DNA of 64,000 nt from the NCBI GenBank assembly GCA_023014485.1, contig JAJOZX010000484.1, positions 310,001 to 374,000 of the forward strand. The letters are read 5' to 3'. The translations under genes and the position numbers were made by a program. How positions within the stretch are numbered: the stretch's first letter is position 1; the number at the start of each line of letters is the position of its first letter. Shown one piece after another: positions 9,300-22,163 of this stretch. The DNA is from Bathynomus jamesi (lineage: Eukaryota; Arthropoda; Malacostraca; Isopoda; Cirolanidae). Below the pieces are notes generated by a model, which saw only the letters and a program-made list of their open reading frames with translations, was not told the origin of the DNA and did not search any database.

Positions 9300-9563
9300 T
9301 AATTAATATTTCGTTTTCTGAGAAATTATCTTAACCCATTTGTCAATTATTAATTTTCTAGCCATATGTAAATGTAATAATGGGGTTGTTCAACCTCCTT
9401 TGCAATACCTAAGGTCACACAATGGAGGGGACCTACAGTTTTATGTGGGATCCAAACCACAGGTTGCTACATAATCTGGATGTGGAGGATGGTCTCCCAT
9501 CCAACTACTACCCACACCAAATGTCATTTAACTTCACTGATCAATGGGAAGTGGTGTTACAAA

Positions 9564-10150
9564 CAGGGATGGGGAGTCAGCCAAAAACAACCGACTCCCG
9601 AGTCGGTATTTTTAAGAACCGACTCCAACTCCCAACTCTTTCCTTATCATGCTGATCTACAACCTTATAAATATTGGGATGTTTGTTTCGTAGATGGCGT
9701 TTCAAGTTTGAGGCTCTAGTTGGAGCATTAGCATGTTTCCCAGTGTTAAGCACTAATTTTTGCATTACACTCTTTACCATCCTTTTCTACTTGACAAATA
9801 AAAATACTTTCATCCTCATTTAGCTTAAAATATTGAAAGACTGCTGATTTTCTACTAGGCCCATGACTCATTACTAATAGGGGCTAATTAAATTAATAAT
9901 TAATATATTGCTAATTCTTATATGGTACCTAGTATCCTAAAATAGAAATATGAAATTTATTTGCTAAGATTTACCAGAACAATAAATCAAATGTGGAAAT
10001 GTGAATCTAGAATTAGTTCAGGAAGATATTTATTTAGGGCATAGTAGTATTCTGGTAAATTGTTGGCATATAGAAATTGAATCAGAGTCGGGAGTCGGTC
10101 GTTTTTACCAACTCCCGACTCTTCAAAAAAGCCCCGACTCCCCACCTCTG
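9564..10150. mobile_element. non-autonomous hAT element with 8-bp target duplication
   Basis: A 587-bp element beginning CAGGGATGGGGAGTCAG and ending CCGACTCCCCACCTCTG, flanked by perfect 8-bp duplications GTTACAAA at 9556-9563 and 10151-10158. Subterminal copies of GACTCCCGACT-type motifs are inverted at the two ends. It keeps a BED-finger fragment on the minus strand. Confidence 0.9.
9577..9780 (-). pseudogene. hAT transposase BED-finger fragment
   Basis: Minus-strand frame of 67 residues contains TRASNLKRHLRNKHPNIYK, the second half of a BED zinc finger (H-x4-H). The Cys pair and the catalytic domain are missing. It lies inside the 9564-10150 hAT element. Confidence 0.6.
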
Positions 10151-10158
10151 GTTACAAA

Positions 10159-11533
10159 CACTGACTATGATGTAGCCCTGCCAGCCATATGTGAAAAATG
10201 AAATATTAATTACTCTACAGTGCACAAATTGTTACATCCTGTATAATGAGATGTTATTCAGCCAATCAGCATTCAGTACCTCAACCACCCATTCTACCAA
10301 AGGTTTTGATAACTTAATCCTTACTGATTTAATTTTGAAATCACTGGGCACTTTTGCAGGATTTGTGGTTATATTGTAAAATAAGGCACTAGACAGTTTT
10401 ATGATGGAAAAACCTGGGATTTTGGGGAGCAATTGCCCTCCAATGTCCCACTTGTTTACATCACTGAATTAATTAGTTATTAACTCTAGATAAGAGTTGA
10501 GGCAGTAGAAGAACCAGGTACCTCTCTCCAGTTATTTGTAAGAGTAAAATATGTACACAGAAATCTGGAGAGTTTTAACCATAAAGAGATCTACACATGT
10601 ATGCTGCTGCAGCTCACATAATAATAATAATTGTGCTTGTGCAATAGTTTATGCCTCAAGATTAGCTATCATACATTTGGCACTCCCATTAGTCAGAAGA
10701 TGAATAGTTTTTATTTCAAGTCACAAATGTGGGCATTCAGACTCTTGAAATGTATCTTTTATGAAATATACCATTTTAAAATAAAAGATACTGCTAAGTG
10801 TGTATCAAAGATGCAAGATACTTTTTTATTTTTGCTCAAGGTACAGATACAAGATACAATACCATTGATACTGCCCATCTCTAACTGTACTATACTTTTC
10901 ATGGGCACTCTTATGAGAAGGATCTCGAGACTTAGCTCATCCAATCACACATGATTTTTGCGTAATTTTATATTTGAGTGTCCAGCAGGAGGACTGGTAC
11001 ACATGTTTGTGACTGAGTATCTACATTGCTAAACATTTGTTGTAGCATTAGCAACTAATTTTTGTTATTTTCATCTTCAGATAAGTGTAAAAAATCTCTT
11101 AGTGGATGGGTGTGATGAGTGTTGTGCTTAAAAAATTACAGCTTCTAAAGGAAGCTGTAAAGAACATTGCACTGAGTTAAGGCACCTGGGAGCTTTATGT
11201 CCAGAAAAAGATAAGGCAGGACATCTAAAGATGATTAGCTATATGAAATCACAACAAAAAGTAAGTGTTGCCAAGATTCAAAAAATGAAAGTTAAATTGT
11301 CAATTAACAGGAGGGTTAAATCTACTATACAATCTGGACTGTGATAACTATATGTAACAATGGACTGGTTTCTGAAAGGCCAACTCTAAAATGAATGATG
11401 AGAGCAAATGTTCAGAATTATGGATTTTCCCTCCTGATCAACTGACTTTTGTAACCAACTTTAAATTTTATTAATAGCTCAAAAAATGTCCAGCAGTTCT
11501 TTGTGCAAAATTTGGAGACATTTTTAAATACAG
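10159..11533. other. intronic AT-rich DNA, no recognisable feature
   Basis: No frame with domain similarity and no terminal-repeat pair seen; small ORFs look like chance frames. Confidence 0.5.
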
Positions 11534-11535
11534 TA

Positions 11536-12239
11536 CAGTAGACCCTAGACCCTCATCATTCACAGGATTTTTATTTGCAGTAAATTTATTGTGGCAACCC
11601 CTGCAGATTGCAGCCCAGGCATTCAACTATTTGTGGGTCACAGCAAACAGAGTAGTTCCCATGGAAGAATACAGACCCATTTTATCTCCCATGTAGCATC
11701 AATCTGTGCCTGCCAGCATCCTGCAAGGTTGTTCTGTGTATCTTGTTATTTTATTTACTATTTCAAGTATCCTTACTAACTTTTTGATCATGGCATCTAA
11801 GAGAAAATAAAGTGGTTGTGAGCCTAGTGAGAAAAGGCAAAGAAACGTGATCCCTCATTTAAAGTGAAATTATTGGATAAATTATTGGATCTACTTGGGA
11901 TCAATAAAATAGCCTAACCCCTTCAAAACCCTCCATCATCATCTCCATCATTATCTTTGCATCAAGTTTATCATTACAGTATTACAGGCATGTACAGTTT
12001 ATTAAAAATGAGTCTTTTTATTTAAGCTATTTTTGTTCTTAATAACCCATTCTTTTTCAGTAAAGTATATAACACAAAAACAATGCACAAACATATATAC
12101 TGTATATATAAAGGGTAAAATTTTTTAGACAAAATACCTAACCCTATTTTCCCCACAAGCCTTTAAGTTTGTTCATCATGGATTTGCCATTCAAGCAAAA
12201 TCGAAAAATGTAACCCCCAAGAATGGCGAGGGTCTACTG
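11536..12239. mobile_element. pogo/Tigger-derived element with transposase start remnant
   Basis: Terminal inverted repeats CAGTAGACCCT (left) and AGGGTCTACTG (right) flanked by TA duplications at 11534-11535 and 12240-12241. At about 11790-11880 the plus strand reads MASKRK, a stop, then SGCEPSEKRQRNVI, which is the start of a Tigger-type transposase. The remainder is deleted or decayed. Confidence 0.8.
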
Positions 12240-12900
12240 TATATTAATTTGCAACAATTGTGCTTTATATACCTACTTAAGTACAGTATAGCTGCTTTTG
12301 TCTTCCCACAATATGTCATTTAGGCCTACTTTTGAATGAGTAAGTTTAGTCTTTTGAATCCTTATACAGTAGCTATACATACACTGAAGAATAAAGTACT
12401 TACAATAAGCAACTGTTAAGTTGCCTCGAATGCAGGCCTCTTTCTACTATCAGTTGTAAAAAACCTGATTTAAAGATAAAGCTGCACCAAGGAACAGTAT
12501 CTTTGGAAAAATTAGTAGGTTAAACTAAGCTGCAGTCATTACAGTTAAGTAGCATTAGAAAATTCTCAGATAAAGCCTAATTTGACTTCTTGCATCTTGG
12601 TTAACTTGCAGTTCAATTATCTACCATTTTCTATTATATAAAATGAATATGTAATAGCAGTGTTCATTACTCACAATCCAGATGCTAAAAAACTGAAGCG
12701 AAGAGAATTTGAGTCAAAGCTTATCCTACTACTCCCACTGAAAGCATTTAGTTTTGTAGGATTTTAATCATGCAAGTCTGAAATACAGAATAAACTAAAG
12801 ATACACAACACACAAGGATCATATAAGTCTTTCTGTCAATGATAATGAAGTATACAGGTAACTACAAATTTAAAACTAACCACAAGTAAATGTACAAATA
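12240..12900. other. no recognisable feature
   Basis: AT-rich unique-looking sequence without supported frames. Confidence 0.4.
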
Positions 12901-12909
12901 TATTAAATA

Positions 12910-12978
12910 AAAAAAAAAAAAATTATATATATATATAATATATAATATAATATATATATATATATATATTATATATAA
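12910..12978. repeat. poly(A) and (TA)n-rich low-complexity tract
   Basis: A run of A followed by TA repeats with occasional AA interruptions. Confidence 0.9.
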
Positions 12979-15222
12979 CAATGAATAATTCCTATATAAT
13001 CAATATTAATTTTTACATAAGAACCAAAATCACCTAACACGAGTTTGGATAAAAGTTTCATTTGTTGTTTTCTATTTTTGCAGTTTTACAACCATGCAAC
13101 CTACCATTTCTATGGTTAAGTTGAATCCATATTTGTGTCACTGAAGGTTCATTGTGAGAAACGAATGTCCCTTAATTTCCTTCCCTTAAAGTACAAACAA
13201 GACAATTGATGGTTTAGATCGTTTAACATTTCCATCACAATATTACCCATATCTCCATTTATTATAGAATTTATAATTAATTATTGATGTTTTGCATCTA
13301 ACCCTCATCCCTAAATTTTATTAGATTATGCATGCACATTGAATGTGGTATGATTTGAACCCTTGTTTGTGCTTTATTCATTTACTTAATTCTTCCTCAA
13401 ATGTACCAATTCCTTAATATTTACTGTATACTCGTATAAGTATGTATATTTAATTAATAGTTTCACTCACTCTGTCTTTAATTTGTTTCTTCTAATTTCT
13501 CCCAATAATGACTTGTACTGTATGTATGAATTAAATAACTAAGGCATATTAATTATGAAGCAATGTATGGCATAATTTGAATAACTATGATGTCATAAAG
13601 TAGCTTAATTCCCTTCATCATGTCTCTAGTATACAATGTATGGAAATTCTTTATAATAAAAACTGTACACTCTATACATCATTATTTGTATATTGTTTAT
13701 TCATACATCCATGTCCTTTCTTGACCTTTATCTTTTGTTAATTTTATTAATTATTTATTCATTCAGCTACCTACTGTCTACCATTGTCAACCTGTTGTGT
13801 GACTACCAATATGTGTACAATACTTTGTGCATTCGTACATGTCCCCTAATCATCATGATTACGTACATAGTTATGTACATGTACATACATTCACATGTAT
13901 TCTTTTTATTTCTTTTCTTTAAATTAATTAATTTCTTGCAATCTCAAATGCTTATATTAGTGTTCAAATTCCACTGACAGCAGCAAAAGCGAGTGCTTCT
14001 GAGATGAAAATCTCCTCTCGCTTGCTTCTAATTTATAAAACATTGTGTTATATATATTTTTTGCCAACCCTGATCCTAATTGTCTATAAATATGAAACAC
14101 TAAAAAAACTATAGTTAACTGTTTAATTGTAATTAACTTTAATACTTTAATATAATGTAATTGATGTACTTTAATGAAACTGTAATTAACGATAATTTAA
14201 TATAATGTAATTAATGTACTTTAATAAAACTATAATTAACAATAATAAGCAAATATGAATTAATTGGTAATTATAATCATAATTGTAATAAACCAAAATT
14301 ACAACATACTCAGTGATGTACTTGGGATTGTATTCAATGTACGACCTGACATTATGTCACCATTTAGGAATGTATACTCAGTGATATTTTTTTTTATTTT
14401 TTATTATTATTATTATTTTTCCATTGGGATAAATTTTTGATTTGCTTTCTACTTCGCCAAATAATTGGTGACTTGTTCTTTTTTAAAATTTCTTAATCAT
14501 TTTTAGATTTAGCTTAATAATGAATCCTGAAAAACTTTTTGCAATGTTCCTGTTTTGTATATGTTCTCTCTCTGTTATAAAAAATGAAGTCATGTCTTAC
14601 CTAAGCATTTAATTGTACGTAACACTTAAACCTTTAATTTTTGCTCATATGCATATCTTAGTGTAAAGATGCATAGTTCAATTTCCACTTCTAATTAACT
14701 TGGCAGACCCAGAAAACATCAATCTAAAAATATGCTGTTTAAGATAAAACTATGGCTTCCTCTTCCTATATCCTGTTTAAACATTGTCACAGCAAAAATG
14801 TTTACTTTATTTTCAAATATTGTGCAAAAATAATGCAGCCTTTTCAACATTTGATGATAATGATATTAGCAGTTTTTGGGTATATAAACCCACAAAAATT
14901 CTTCCATGTTTATTCTGATTCAAACTATGAGGCTGAGCATTACCTGTAACATTTTAGCAGTAAATTACAGTAAGAAAAAGTGTTTATCTTCTCCTTTGAG
15001 CCATGCTCTCTTCAGAAAACTTAGTCATTAAAATCTCCCAATATGTTACAAGAAGAATCGGGGGGAACCCTCAGAATTTAATAAGCCTCTCAGAATCCTC
15101 TGAGCCACTATAGAAGAACTTGTAGTAGTATAGAAGAAGCTACTGCAAGTAACAAATCCATTGCTGCCTCCTAACCAGAACCCCCATCAACTTCGAACCA
15201 ACTCAGGCCATAGATGAAGGGG
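12979..15222. other. AT-rich intronic DNA with a small tandem duplication
   Basis: No supported gene. A segment of about 60 bp containing TTTAATATAATGTAATT and GTACTTTAAT is tandemly duplicated at about 14140-14250. The ORFs here are hydrophobic chance frames in AT-rich DNA. Confidence 0.4.
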
Positions 15223-15243
15223 TCACACACACACACACACACA
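15223..15243. repeat. (CA)n microsatellite
   Basis: Short CA run. Confidence 0.85.
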
Positions 15244-15974
15244 GTTCTCATTATCTGAGGATAATGGGGACCAAGAAATCACTAAGTGAATCCACTTAAA
15301 GCAGGGACCTAAAACCTAAAAGAAATGAGAATAAGGTTTAATTAGGACCTTAACACAATAAATGGCACTCAAAATTATGGTAAACCATTTGTAAAATACA
15401 TTTTTTAAACCCTTTTATGTACCTTACTGTACCTTATAAAATATGTTGTTAAAGTATGTTAAACAGCAACAATAGCACAAAAAATCAACAAAATCAGAAT
15501 GAAAACACCAGAAAACTGCAGATGGGTTCAGCACTGGCATCAGTTAGTGAGACTGATAGTCCAAGGCATCAGGGTTGGGGGGTGGTGTGTTGGAGGTAGG
15601 GGAAAGTGAGCAAGACAGCGAGTCTGAAAGAAATTTAAATGGTTTTCCATTGTGCTTCTGCATTCCATACACATTATCCACAGAAACCTCTTAAGTGCAG
15701 TGAATTTATCCATAAGGTTCTACAATTATTTGGCCGCATAAATGTGGGCACACACAAACATGAGGTAGAGTCAGAGTTTGCAAAATGTTTGCTTGTCAGT
15801 CATACCTGTCATAGCAGACTTTACTGCATACTGCCTTCAAAGTACACTCAGACCCCATTAATTCAACACACATGGGGCTCTATACCCTTGTCAAAACACT
15901 TGAAGGATCCAAATTATGGTGAAGTTCTGAAATTTGTTTGACATTTTGTCGAAATATAGGGGGTTTTCCTGGTG

Positions 15975-16055
15975 ACTGAGATGGTGTGGTTAAGACCCCA
16001 AGTTGGTGGGAACTCCACTATTGGGAAGGATTCCTGGGAGCTCCCAAACCCCTCC
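15975..16055. repeat. dispersed repeat, copy 1 (second copy at 19015)
   Basis: GAGATGGTGTGGTTAA ... TTGGTGGGAACTC ... AACCCCTC shares most of about 80 bp with 19015-19093 in the same orientation. Origin not recognised. Confidence 0.7.
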
Positions 16056-16810
16056 ATATTGCAGCTATAGCAAGTTCACAACAATATTCTGCCATTTTCT
16101 TCTCTGATCCACAATCAGTCATTGATAGCAGGAATGTTGAACAATGATGGGATCATTCCACACTGACAACCATCCATCTTGTAGCATTTGTTAAGTCATT
16201 ACACAGATTCTGTTCTATTTCATCATGTACTTCAGTAAGAAGATGATCTGCTAGGTCTTTTCTTGTTGGTGCGCAATACCCAGGTCTTAACATTCATTAT
16301 TTGTTTATATTTTCATTCCCAGTGATCTGGTGTAATTTTCCAACTCCCTTTGATGAGAAGCAGCCCCACACACATTGATTCCCCAACCACCTTTTTTCAC
16401 CATTGGAATAAGGCACTCATTCTTATATTCTTCACCAATTCATCTATTAACAATTTTCCTCCTTTTATCACTACCAAAAATTTCAAATCTGCTTTCATCA
16501 CTCGATACAATTTTCAACCAGTTCTCAGCATCCCAATCTTTGTGTTGAATAGCAAATTCTAATCGTGCTTTCACATTCTTCTTTAACAATAAAGGTTTTT
16601 CTTACTCACGCTAGCAAATATTTTATTATTTGTTAACCTTCTTACTGTATCAGCACTAACCTTTGTTTCTCTCTCTCTCTCACTAATTCTTTACTCAGGT
16701 CATTTGCCATCATAAATCTATTCTCCAAAGCCAGAAACTTTAGATGCCTTACATCATGCTCTGACAAAACCCCCTTTCTTCCAGTTCAGAGTAACTTATT
16801 TATCGGACCA
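16056..16810 (-). pseudogene. Tc1-like transposase remnant
   Basis: Minus-strand frames, broken several times, read VSADTVRRLTNNKIFAS, then RLEFAIQHKDWDAENW, IVSSDESRFEIFGSDKRR (first catalytic Asp in SSDES), and KGGWGINVWGCFSSKGVG. This is the central part of a Tc1 transposase. The later catalytic residues and the terminal repeats are not recognisable. Old, decayed copy. Confidence 0.65.
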
Positions 16811-16865
16811 GTTAACTTCCGATAATTCGATATTTAGTCTGTTAAAGTCCATTAACACGTTAACT

Positions 16866-17105
16866 GTGAGGAATCATTCACGGAAGATCACCGCTCCGCG
16901 AATGAATTCAAACCGCCATAACTTCAGTCTGCCAATTCCATCCTCTGCCGCAGTGGAATGGCTCTTCTCTCTCGGCAAGGACATCCTGAGGCCCAAGAGG
17001 TCAAGACTGGCAGTTGGGCCTAACTTTGAGAAGTTGGTCTTTGAGAAGTTGGTCTTTCTGAAGGGCAACCAGCACATTGTGTCAGTCTTTAATAAATGTG
17101 CCTAA
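16866..17105 (+). pseudogene. hAT transposase C-terminal fragment
   Basis: Reads PIPSSAAVEWLFSLGKDILR, PKRSRLAVGPNFEKLVF and FLKGNQH, the hAT C-terminal dimerisation domain (SAAVERxFS signature with Arg replaced by Trp). Two nearly identical copies of KLVF indicate a small internal duplication (17025-17055). The rest of the transposase is absent. Confidence 0.75.
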
Positions 17106-17492
17106 AATTTAATTTTACCTTTCAGTTCCCGCCATAATAATTCTCTGGTAAATTAAAATTTAGTTAATGGTTAGTGGTTATAAGGGTTTCAAAACATGTA
17201 ATCAGTACATTTTTTATTAAAAATAAAAAAAAAAGTTGCAAAACTTGATAAAAATACAGTTAAATACCTATTTATTGTTGGATTTTGCATAAACATTTTC
17301 TATGGGTTTTAAAGCTTTTTTCCTTGATTTTTTTTAAATGTTAGTAAAGAAATAGTTATCGTTAATGGATTATTGTTAACTTCCATTAACTTTGTAGTAA
17401 AAATATCGGATTATCGTTATCGGAGTTAAAAATTGGGGTTAATGGATTATCGTTATTGAAGTTAACTTTTTGGTTAATGGTGCCCACCACTG
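17106..17492 (+). mobile_element. 3' terminus of the hAT element
   Basis: Non-coding sequence with repeated TTATCGTTA/GGTTAATGG motifs ending GGTGCCCACCACTG, a hAT-like terminus (complement begins CAGTGGTGGGC). The left end was not found and no target duplication could be matched. Confidence 0.5.
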
Positions 17493-17603
17493 CTCTATAG
17501 GAATTAATTATATTGACTTTTAAAGTGGCAAAATATTATATTTAATCTAATAATTACTGTCTTATACTAATTTATTTGTGTTCTGCATACACACAAATTA
17601 GGG

Positions 17604-18620
17604 GCCAACTGATAGTATTCCCAAAGTATCAGTACCAATACCGATAGTTAGAGCAAATTATCAGCCGATACCAATACCAATATCTGTCCAAAACATCAAA
17701 ATAGGATTCAAAGAATGTAATTCGACACATGTACTGCAATTCAAAACATATTTGAAGAAATGGAATTCACAAAATAAAAGTCATGTAATGGAAACAATAT
17801 GTAATTTAAACATTGTAATTCAAAAAGTGTAACTCAATATAACAGTTCACTCAATCAAAATTGAGGAACTTCAGATTTGTGGATGATGATGATTTGTTCC
17901 TCAGTGTTGATTGGGGTGATGTTGGCTCATTTTGCATTGATAGCATCTCCAGCCATTGAGAGTCAACTGATCCAGAGGGGCAGCTCATGCACTTCTCAGC
18001 AACTTTGGCAATCTCCAGGAAATCAACAGAATGTTCCCACCAGAAAATGAATGGATCCCTATCCCCAGCAATCTGAGGTTGCAACCAATAGGTATCCAGG
18101 GCTGCTTCCACTCATGCGTCTGGGACAGTGAACCTCATGTCTGTATCCTTTGCTTGGGGTTCTTCAACTAGAATAGGACGAACATAATCGTTGAGATCGC
18201 TACCTTCTGAATCAGAAAGGTTTTCCCAAAGAGCAATTTTCTTGGATGGAGAAACCAGACCACTTCAGCAATGCTTCATGGCAATTGGACCTCCAATACG
18301 CTTTCGTTGGGCCCCCTCCATGTGACTGCGGATCTCTTGTCTCAACAATTCCTTGGCCTTTTCTCGCATGCTGTTGTCTCATCCTCCATGAGAGACAGAG
18401 ACACTGCACAAATTGCAGATTGCCTGTTTTCCATTAGTGCTTGAAGCAGTGAAGAACTTTCACACAATGCTTGGCATTGTCACACTCACTAAAGTAAAAG
18501 CAAATAAATTTATACCAGTAGTTAATAAATTTACAAAAAAATTAGCACACACTGTTGAACTGATTCACAACTTGCAAACTGAGGAAATGACACCACGATG
18601 GTTATGGGCTCACTTTATAT
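17604..18620 (-). pseudogene. hAT transposase remnant, second family
   Basis: The segment 17604-17700 contains terminal motifs (AGTATCAGTACCAATACCGATA) related to the ends of the hAT at 54925-58478. On the minus strand, 17851-18111 reads FIFWWEHSVDFLEIAKVAEK and CMSCPSGSVDSQWLE, the hAT C-terminal domain, and 18212-18409 carries an upstream fragment with no clear motif. Several frames are used and conserved residues are altered, so it is a decayed copy. Confidence 0.55.
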
Positions 18621-18863
18621 AGAGCAGTAATGAATCCTGGAAATTTCTAGAAACGTTGGGATAAATCGCGAAAAAACAACTTCTCGAGCAGCCGGGAAGT
18701 TTCTATTTGGAAACCACCCATTTTTTTAGTCCAATGCCTAACAACTTACCATAAAAAACACTAACAAAATAAATTTTACTAAATCGCAAAAAATAAAGCT
18801 ACCATTAATATGTGAATAATATTTCTCAATTTTAACTGCAAATGAGACACAGTATAATTAATG

Positions 18864-19000
18864 TAAAGAATAACGCTTGTTTAGAAGAGTGTCGGCACAA
18901 GAGGAGGAGAGAAAATGAGCACTGGGAGGTGCCTCATTTTCCATTGTTCATTTTCTCTCCTCCTCTTCTGCAGACACTTCTAAACAAGCATCATTCTTTA
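18864..19000. repeat. foldback inverted repeat
   Basis: Two arms of about 50 bp, AAAGAATAACGCTTGTTTAG ... GAGGAGGAGAGAAAATGAG and its inverted copy, separated by about 30 bp. Could form a long hairpin; a small MITE or foldback insertion. Confidence 0.85.
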
Positions 19001-19014
19001 TATATATAAAATAT

Positions 19015-19093
19015 TGAGATGGTGTGGTTAACACACCAAGTTGGTGGGAACTCTACTATTGGGAAGGATTCCTGAGAGCTCCCAAACCCCTCA
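19015..19093. repeat. dispersed repeat, copy 2
   Basis: Second copy of the 15975-16055 repeat, in the same orientation. Confidence 0.7.
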
Positions 19094-20678
19094 GTAGGGC
19101 CTGGGAGGTTCCAGTAATTCCCATTGAGCCAGAGCTTTCTTAGAAAGCCAGGCCTTCAGAGTTACTAAAAATGTTTTTCTTCTCTTTTTAATTGATTATA
19201 AATTTGAAATTCTCTCAGTATAGAGAATAATCAGAACATGAGGCAATCATATGCCCATTTCTAGAGACAGGAAAGCATCTCACTTCTCCTTGATGGTGTG
19301 GTAGGTGATCCTATAGTCTTGTTTTTACCATTGATGTTTTGTATTGCTTAACCATTAGCTATGTTATAAGAACCATGTCTCACATATTTAGATCACTTAA
19401 AATTATCATGTAAATATCAATCATTTTTGAATGCCTGATTTCCTTTATAAAAGACCTTGTTAAAAAACCTAACTTCAGTTATCAATATGTATCACAATGG
19501 ATTTTGAGCTCTCTCAGGCTGTGAACTAAATTGTACCTTTTACTGCCTTATGAGCAACATATTAATGCAAATACATATCCCAAAATTTTAGAACCTTAAT
19601 TATTATCATTGTTAATTTTGCTCCCTTTTCTGGCATCACTGCACTCATGGATTCCTGTGGGTCCAGTGATGACAGTGCTGGGGGGTATAATCTCTAAATG
19701 TTTGTTGGTTTTTTCTCTTTATCAGGGATTTGTTTTTGGCTGAGACATTTGCTTATTGAAGTGAATTTGGACAAAGCTTTTTCTTCCCCAATACCTGCCC
19801 AAATGCTGAAGCCAGTATTCACATATTTTTTTGTTATAAACATTGCTTTTGTTTGCAATGAGTCAAGAATACCTTTAATGATTGTGATATGAAGTGGAGT
19901 TTAAAATGACACATCTGGGACTTATCAGGTTTATACAATTTGGGTAAACACTCATTGACCTTGCCCTAGTGACTAATATTCTGTTTTTTTTTTTTCTCCT
20001 GTAAGTCTTGTCTCCTTTGTGTGGTAATGGGCTGGTGAGGTGATGGCCAATAATTTAATGGTTTTATTTTATGTTGACATTTTTGTGTGTGGTATGGGAC
20101 TAATGATGTTTGTTTCTTTTGTTTTGTAGTAATATATTTTTTTTTTTTTTTGCCCAAGTGCTCAGTTGGGTCTGAATACACATTAGTGTATGATCAATAA
20201 AAACTGTTCATATTTTCTTTAGTTACCTGTAAAAACTTGTCTGCTGATGCAGTTAACCTTGTAAGTGTTATTTTTGTTTCATTGATTAAATTAGGCAAAG
20301 GACGCTTTACTTTTCTTAAATCCTCCCACCATAAGCTGAGGAGTAAGTCTTTAAAAGAAGCAGACTGGCTATGCCCCAGAAATCTTAAAGGTGAGAACCC
20401 AGTTTCAAATTGATAGGAGCCACCTATCTGACAATCTCAACCATACTAAAATTGGGAACTTGCTCACCTCATTTCTCTCATTCTTAGCAGTGCAGATGGT
20501 GCTGAAGTCAAAGGATTTATTTTTACTCATTTGAAGGCCCTCTGGGTGGTTCTCACTGGCAACTCAATCTCCCATCTCAGCCACCAGCAGCAGCTGCTGT
20601 GACCCCACTAACAGAGTATCCGGTAGGTGAGTAACACAAACACATTTTTTACAAGACACTTACCAGCATCGCACCCCC

Positions 20679-20682
<4 letters not shown>
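19094..20682. other. no recognisable feature
   Basis: Intronic sequence without supported frames or terminal repeats. Confidence 0.4.

Positions 20683-20729
<47 letters not shown>
20683..20729. repeat. (TA)n microsatellite, left border of mariner
   Basis: TA run immediately before the mariner terminal repeat. Confidence 0.9.
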
Positions 20730-20734
<5 letters not shown>

Positions 20735-20824
20735 GGGCATCCCAAAAAAATGTACACACACTTTAACAGCTGATAGCTCAATTGATGTTTCTTTCTTTCC
20801 AAGTTAAACCCATTAGAATTAATA

Positions 20825-21035
20825 ATGGCAGTCAGACTAAGCTTTGAACAAAGGAAATTCATTCTAAAATGCTACTGGAAGTGTGAAAATGCAGTTGAAG
20901 TGCAAAGACAGTTTAGGAGGGAGTTTCAAACAGATCCACCAACGTGACTTACCATCACTCGAATTAGAGATAAGTTTGAAGCCGATGGAACTGTTCAGAA
21001 TGTCCACAAGAAGCGTTCCGGAAGACCACGGACAT
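20825..21035 (+). pseudogene. mariner-type transposase, N-terminal half
   Basis: Frame from ATG at 20825: MAVRLSFEQRKFILKCYWK, one in-frame TGA (about 20945), then ITRIRDKFEADGTVQNVHKK and SGRPRT, the tandem helix-turn-helix region of an IS630/Tc1/mariner transposase. The frame is cut by the LTR after 21035 and resumes exactly at 30563, once one copy of the 4-bp duplication is removed. Confidence 0.8.
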
Positions 21036-22016
21036 TGTGGAGGGTGAACCCTTTCCCCTTTTAGTTCTCAGCCCTTTCCCCCTGGCCTTGATTATTATTA
21101 TTTATATATTAAATTTCTTTGATTTTTGAATGAAATATTTGTTATAGAAAGGATTTTAATGGTTCTCTCTCTCTTTCCAGCAAACAAATAATGAATAAGA
21201 ATAATAACTGTTAGAAGAAATTAGAAAGATAGTAGTAAACTATTAAGTATTAAGATAATAAATAATAAACATTAAGTACTAAAGTATTAATATTAGCAAA
21301 CAAATAAATAAAGAAATAGTTATAAGATATGTTAATGTTAATATTTTAATGAATGAAAAGACTAAACAATAAGTTATATAAAGAAATGTTAAACTTGTAA
21401 ACAAGGAATGAGGAATAAAACAGTTTTATTAAATTAGTATGGGAAAAAGAGTGAGAGTTGGACAGTCGCTTGTAAAACCCTGTTAGTAAATGAATAATAA
21501 AGTACTGAGTTAAGTATTAACAAACAAACAAACAAATGAAAAGAAGAATAAACAAATTTAGTAAAAGAGACGCTTCTGAGGTTTAAAAGTGTCGGTGTGT
21601 GTGTCAAAACTTGAGTTTTGAGAAGTGGGCGGAACCAATTGGCGCATGTGTGGAAATATAAATAATAAAAAATATAGTTTAAGAGGGTAATTTGACAAGA
21701 GAAAATAAAGAACATAACAGAGGAAACTAAAGTCAGGCTGGATTTGTCTGAGGCTGAAGACCATTATTGGACCAAGGGAACTTTAAGTTCTGTTAGGAAG
21801 GGGATGCCGGAGATAGGGAACCACTAATAGAAGGAAGCTATTCTGGCAAGTAAGAGACTGTTGGTGGCAGGAGCCAGCAGTCGTGGAATCGGGGGTCTGG
21901 GCAGCGAGCCTGGATCCAACAACCCTTCAAGGTAAGCAGCCTGGTTTCGTGGGGGTCTTAAACAAAAGAAAAATTCTTATTCGTGGTGCCGTTAGGTTAA
22001 TCCGAATCCCACCACA
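21036..22016 (+). repeat. 5' LTR
   Basis: Begins TGTGGAGGGTG and ends CCCACCACA, the TG...CA rule. 981 bp against 961 bp in the 3' LTR; the main difference is about 20 extra bases near 21060-21090. Confidence 0.95.
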
Positions 22017-22025
22017 TAAAATAAG

Positions 22026-22043
22026 TGGCGCCCGAACAGGGAC
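22026..22043 (+). promoter_or_regulatory. primer binding site, tRNA-Lys type
   Basis: TGGCGCCCGAACAGGGAC, 18 bases, lies 10 bp after the 5' LTR. It is complementary to the 3' end of the tRNA-Lys isoacceptor also used by lentiviruses; lysine tRNA primers are also known for insect gypsy elements. It would prime minus-strand synthesis. Confidence 0.9.
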
Positions 22044-22163
22044 TTCCACTCAGAAAAGTGGGTTGTTTCCTGGTTGGGTTGTATAGAAGAAGAGTGAAAG
22101 AGTAGTTGTAGGTTGGGTGTAGTAGTAATAGAGTAGAAGTGAAGTAGGGTAGCATCTTTAGAG

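Noticed and set aside
13693..13977. 94-residue hydrophobic ORF as membrane protein
   Set aside because: AT-rich composition gives Leu/Ile/Phe-rich chance frames; no start context, homology or neighbours.
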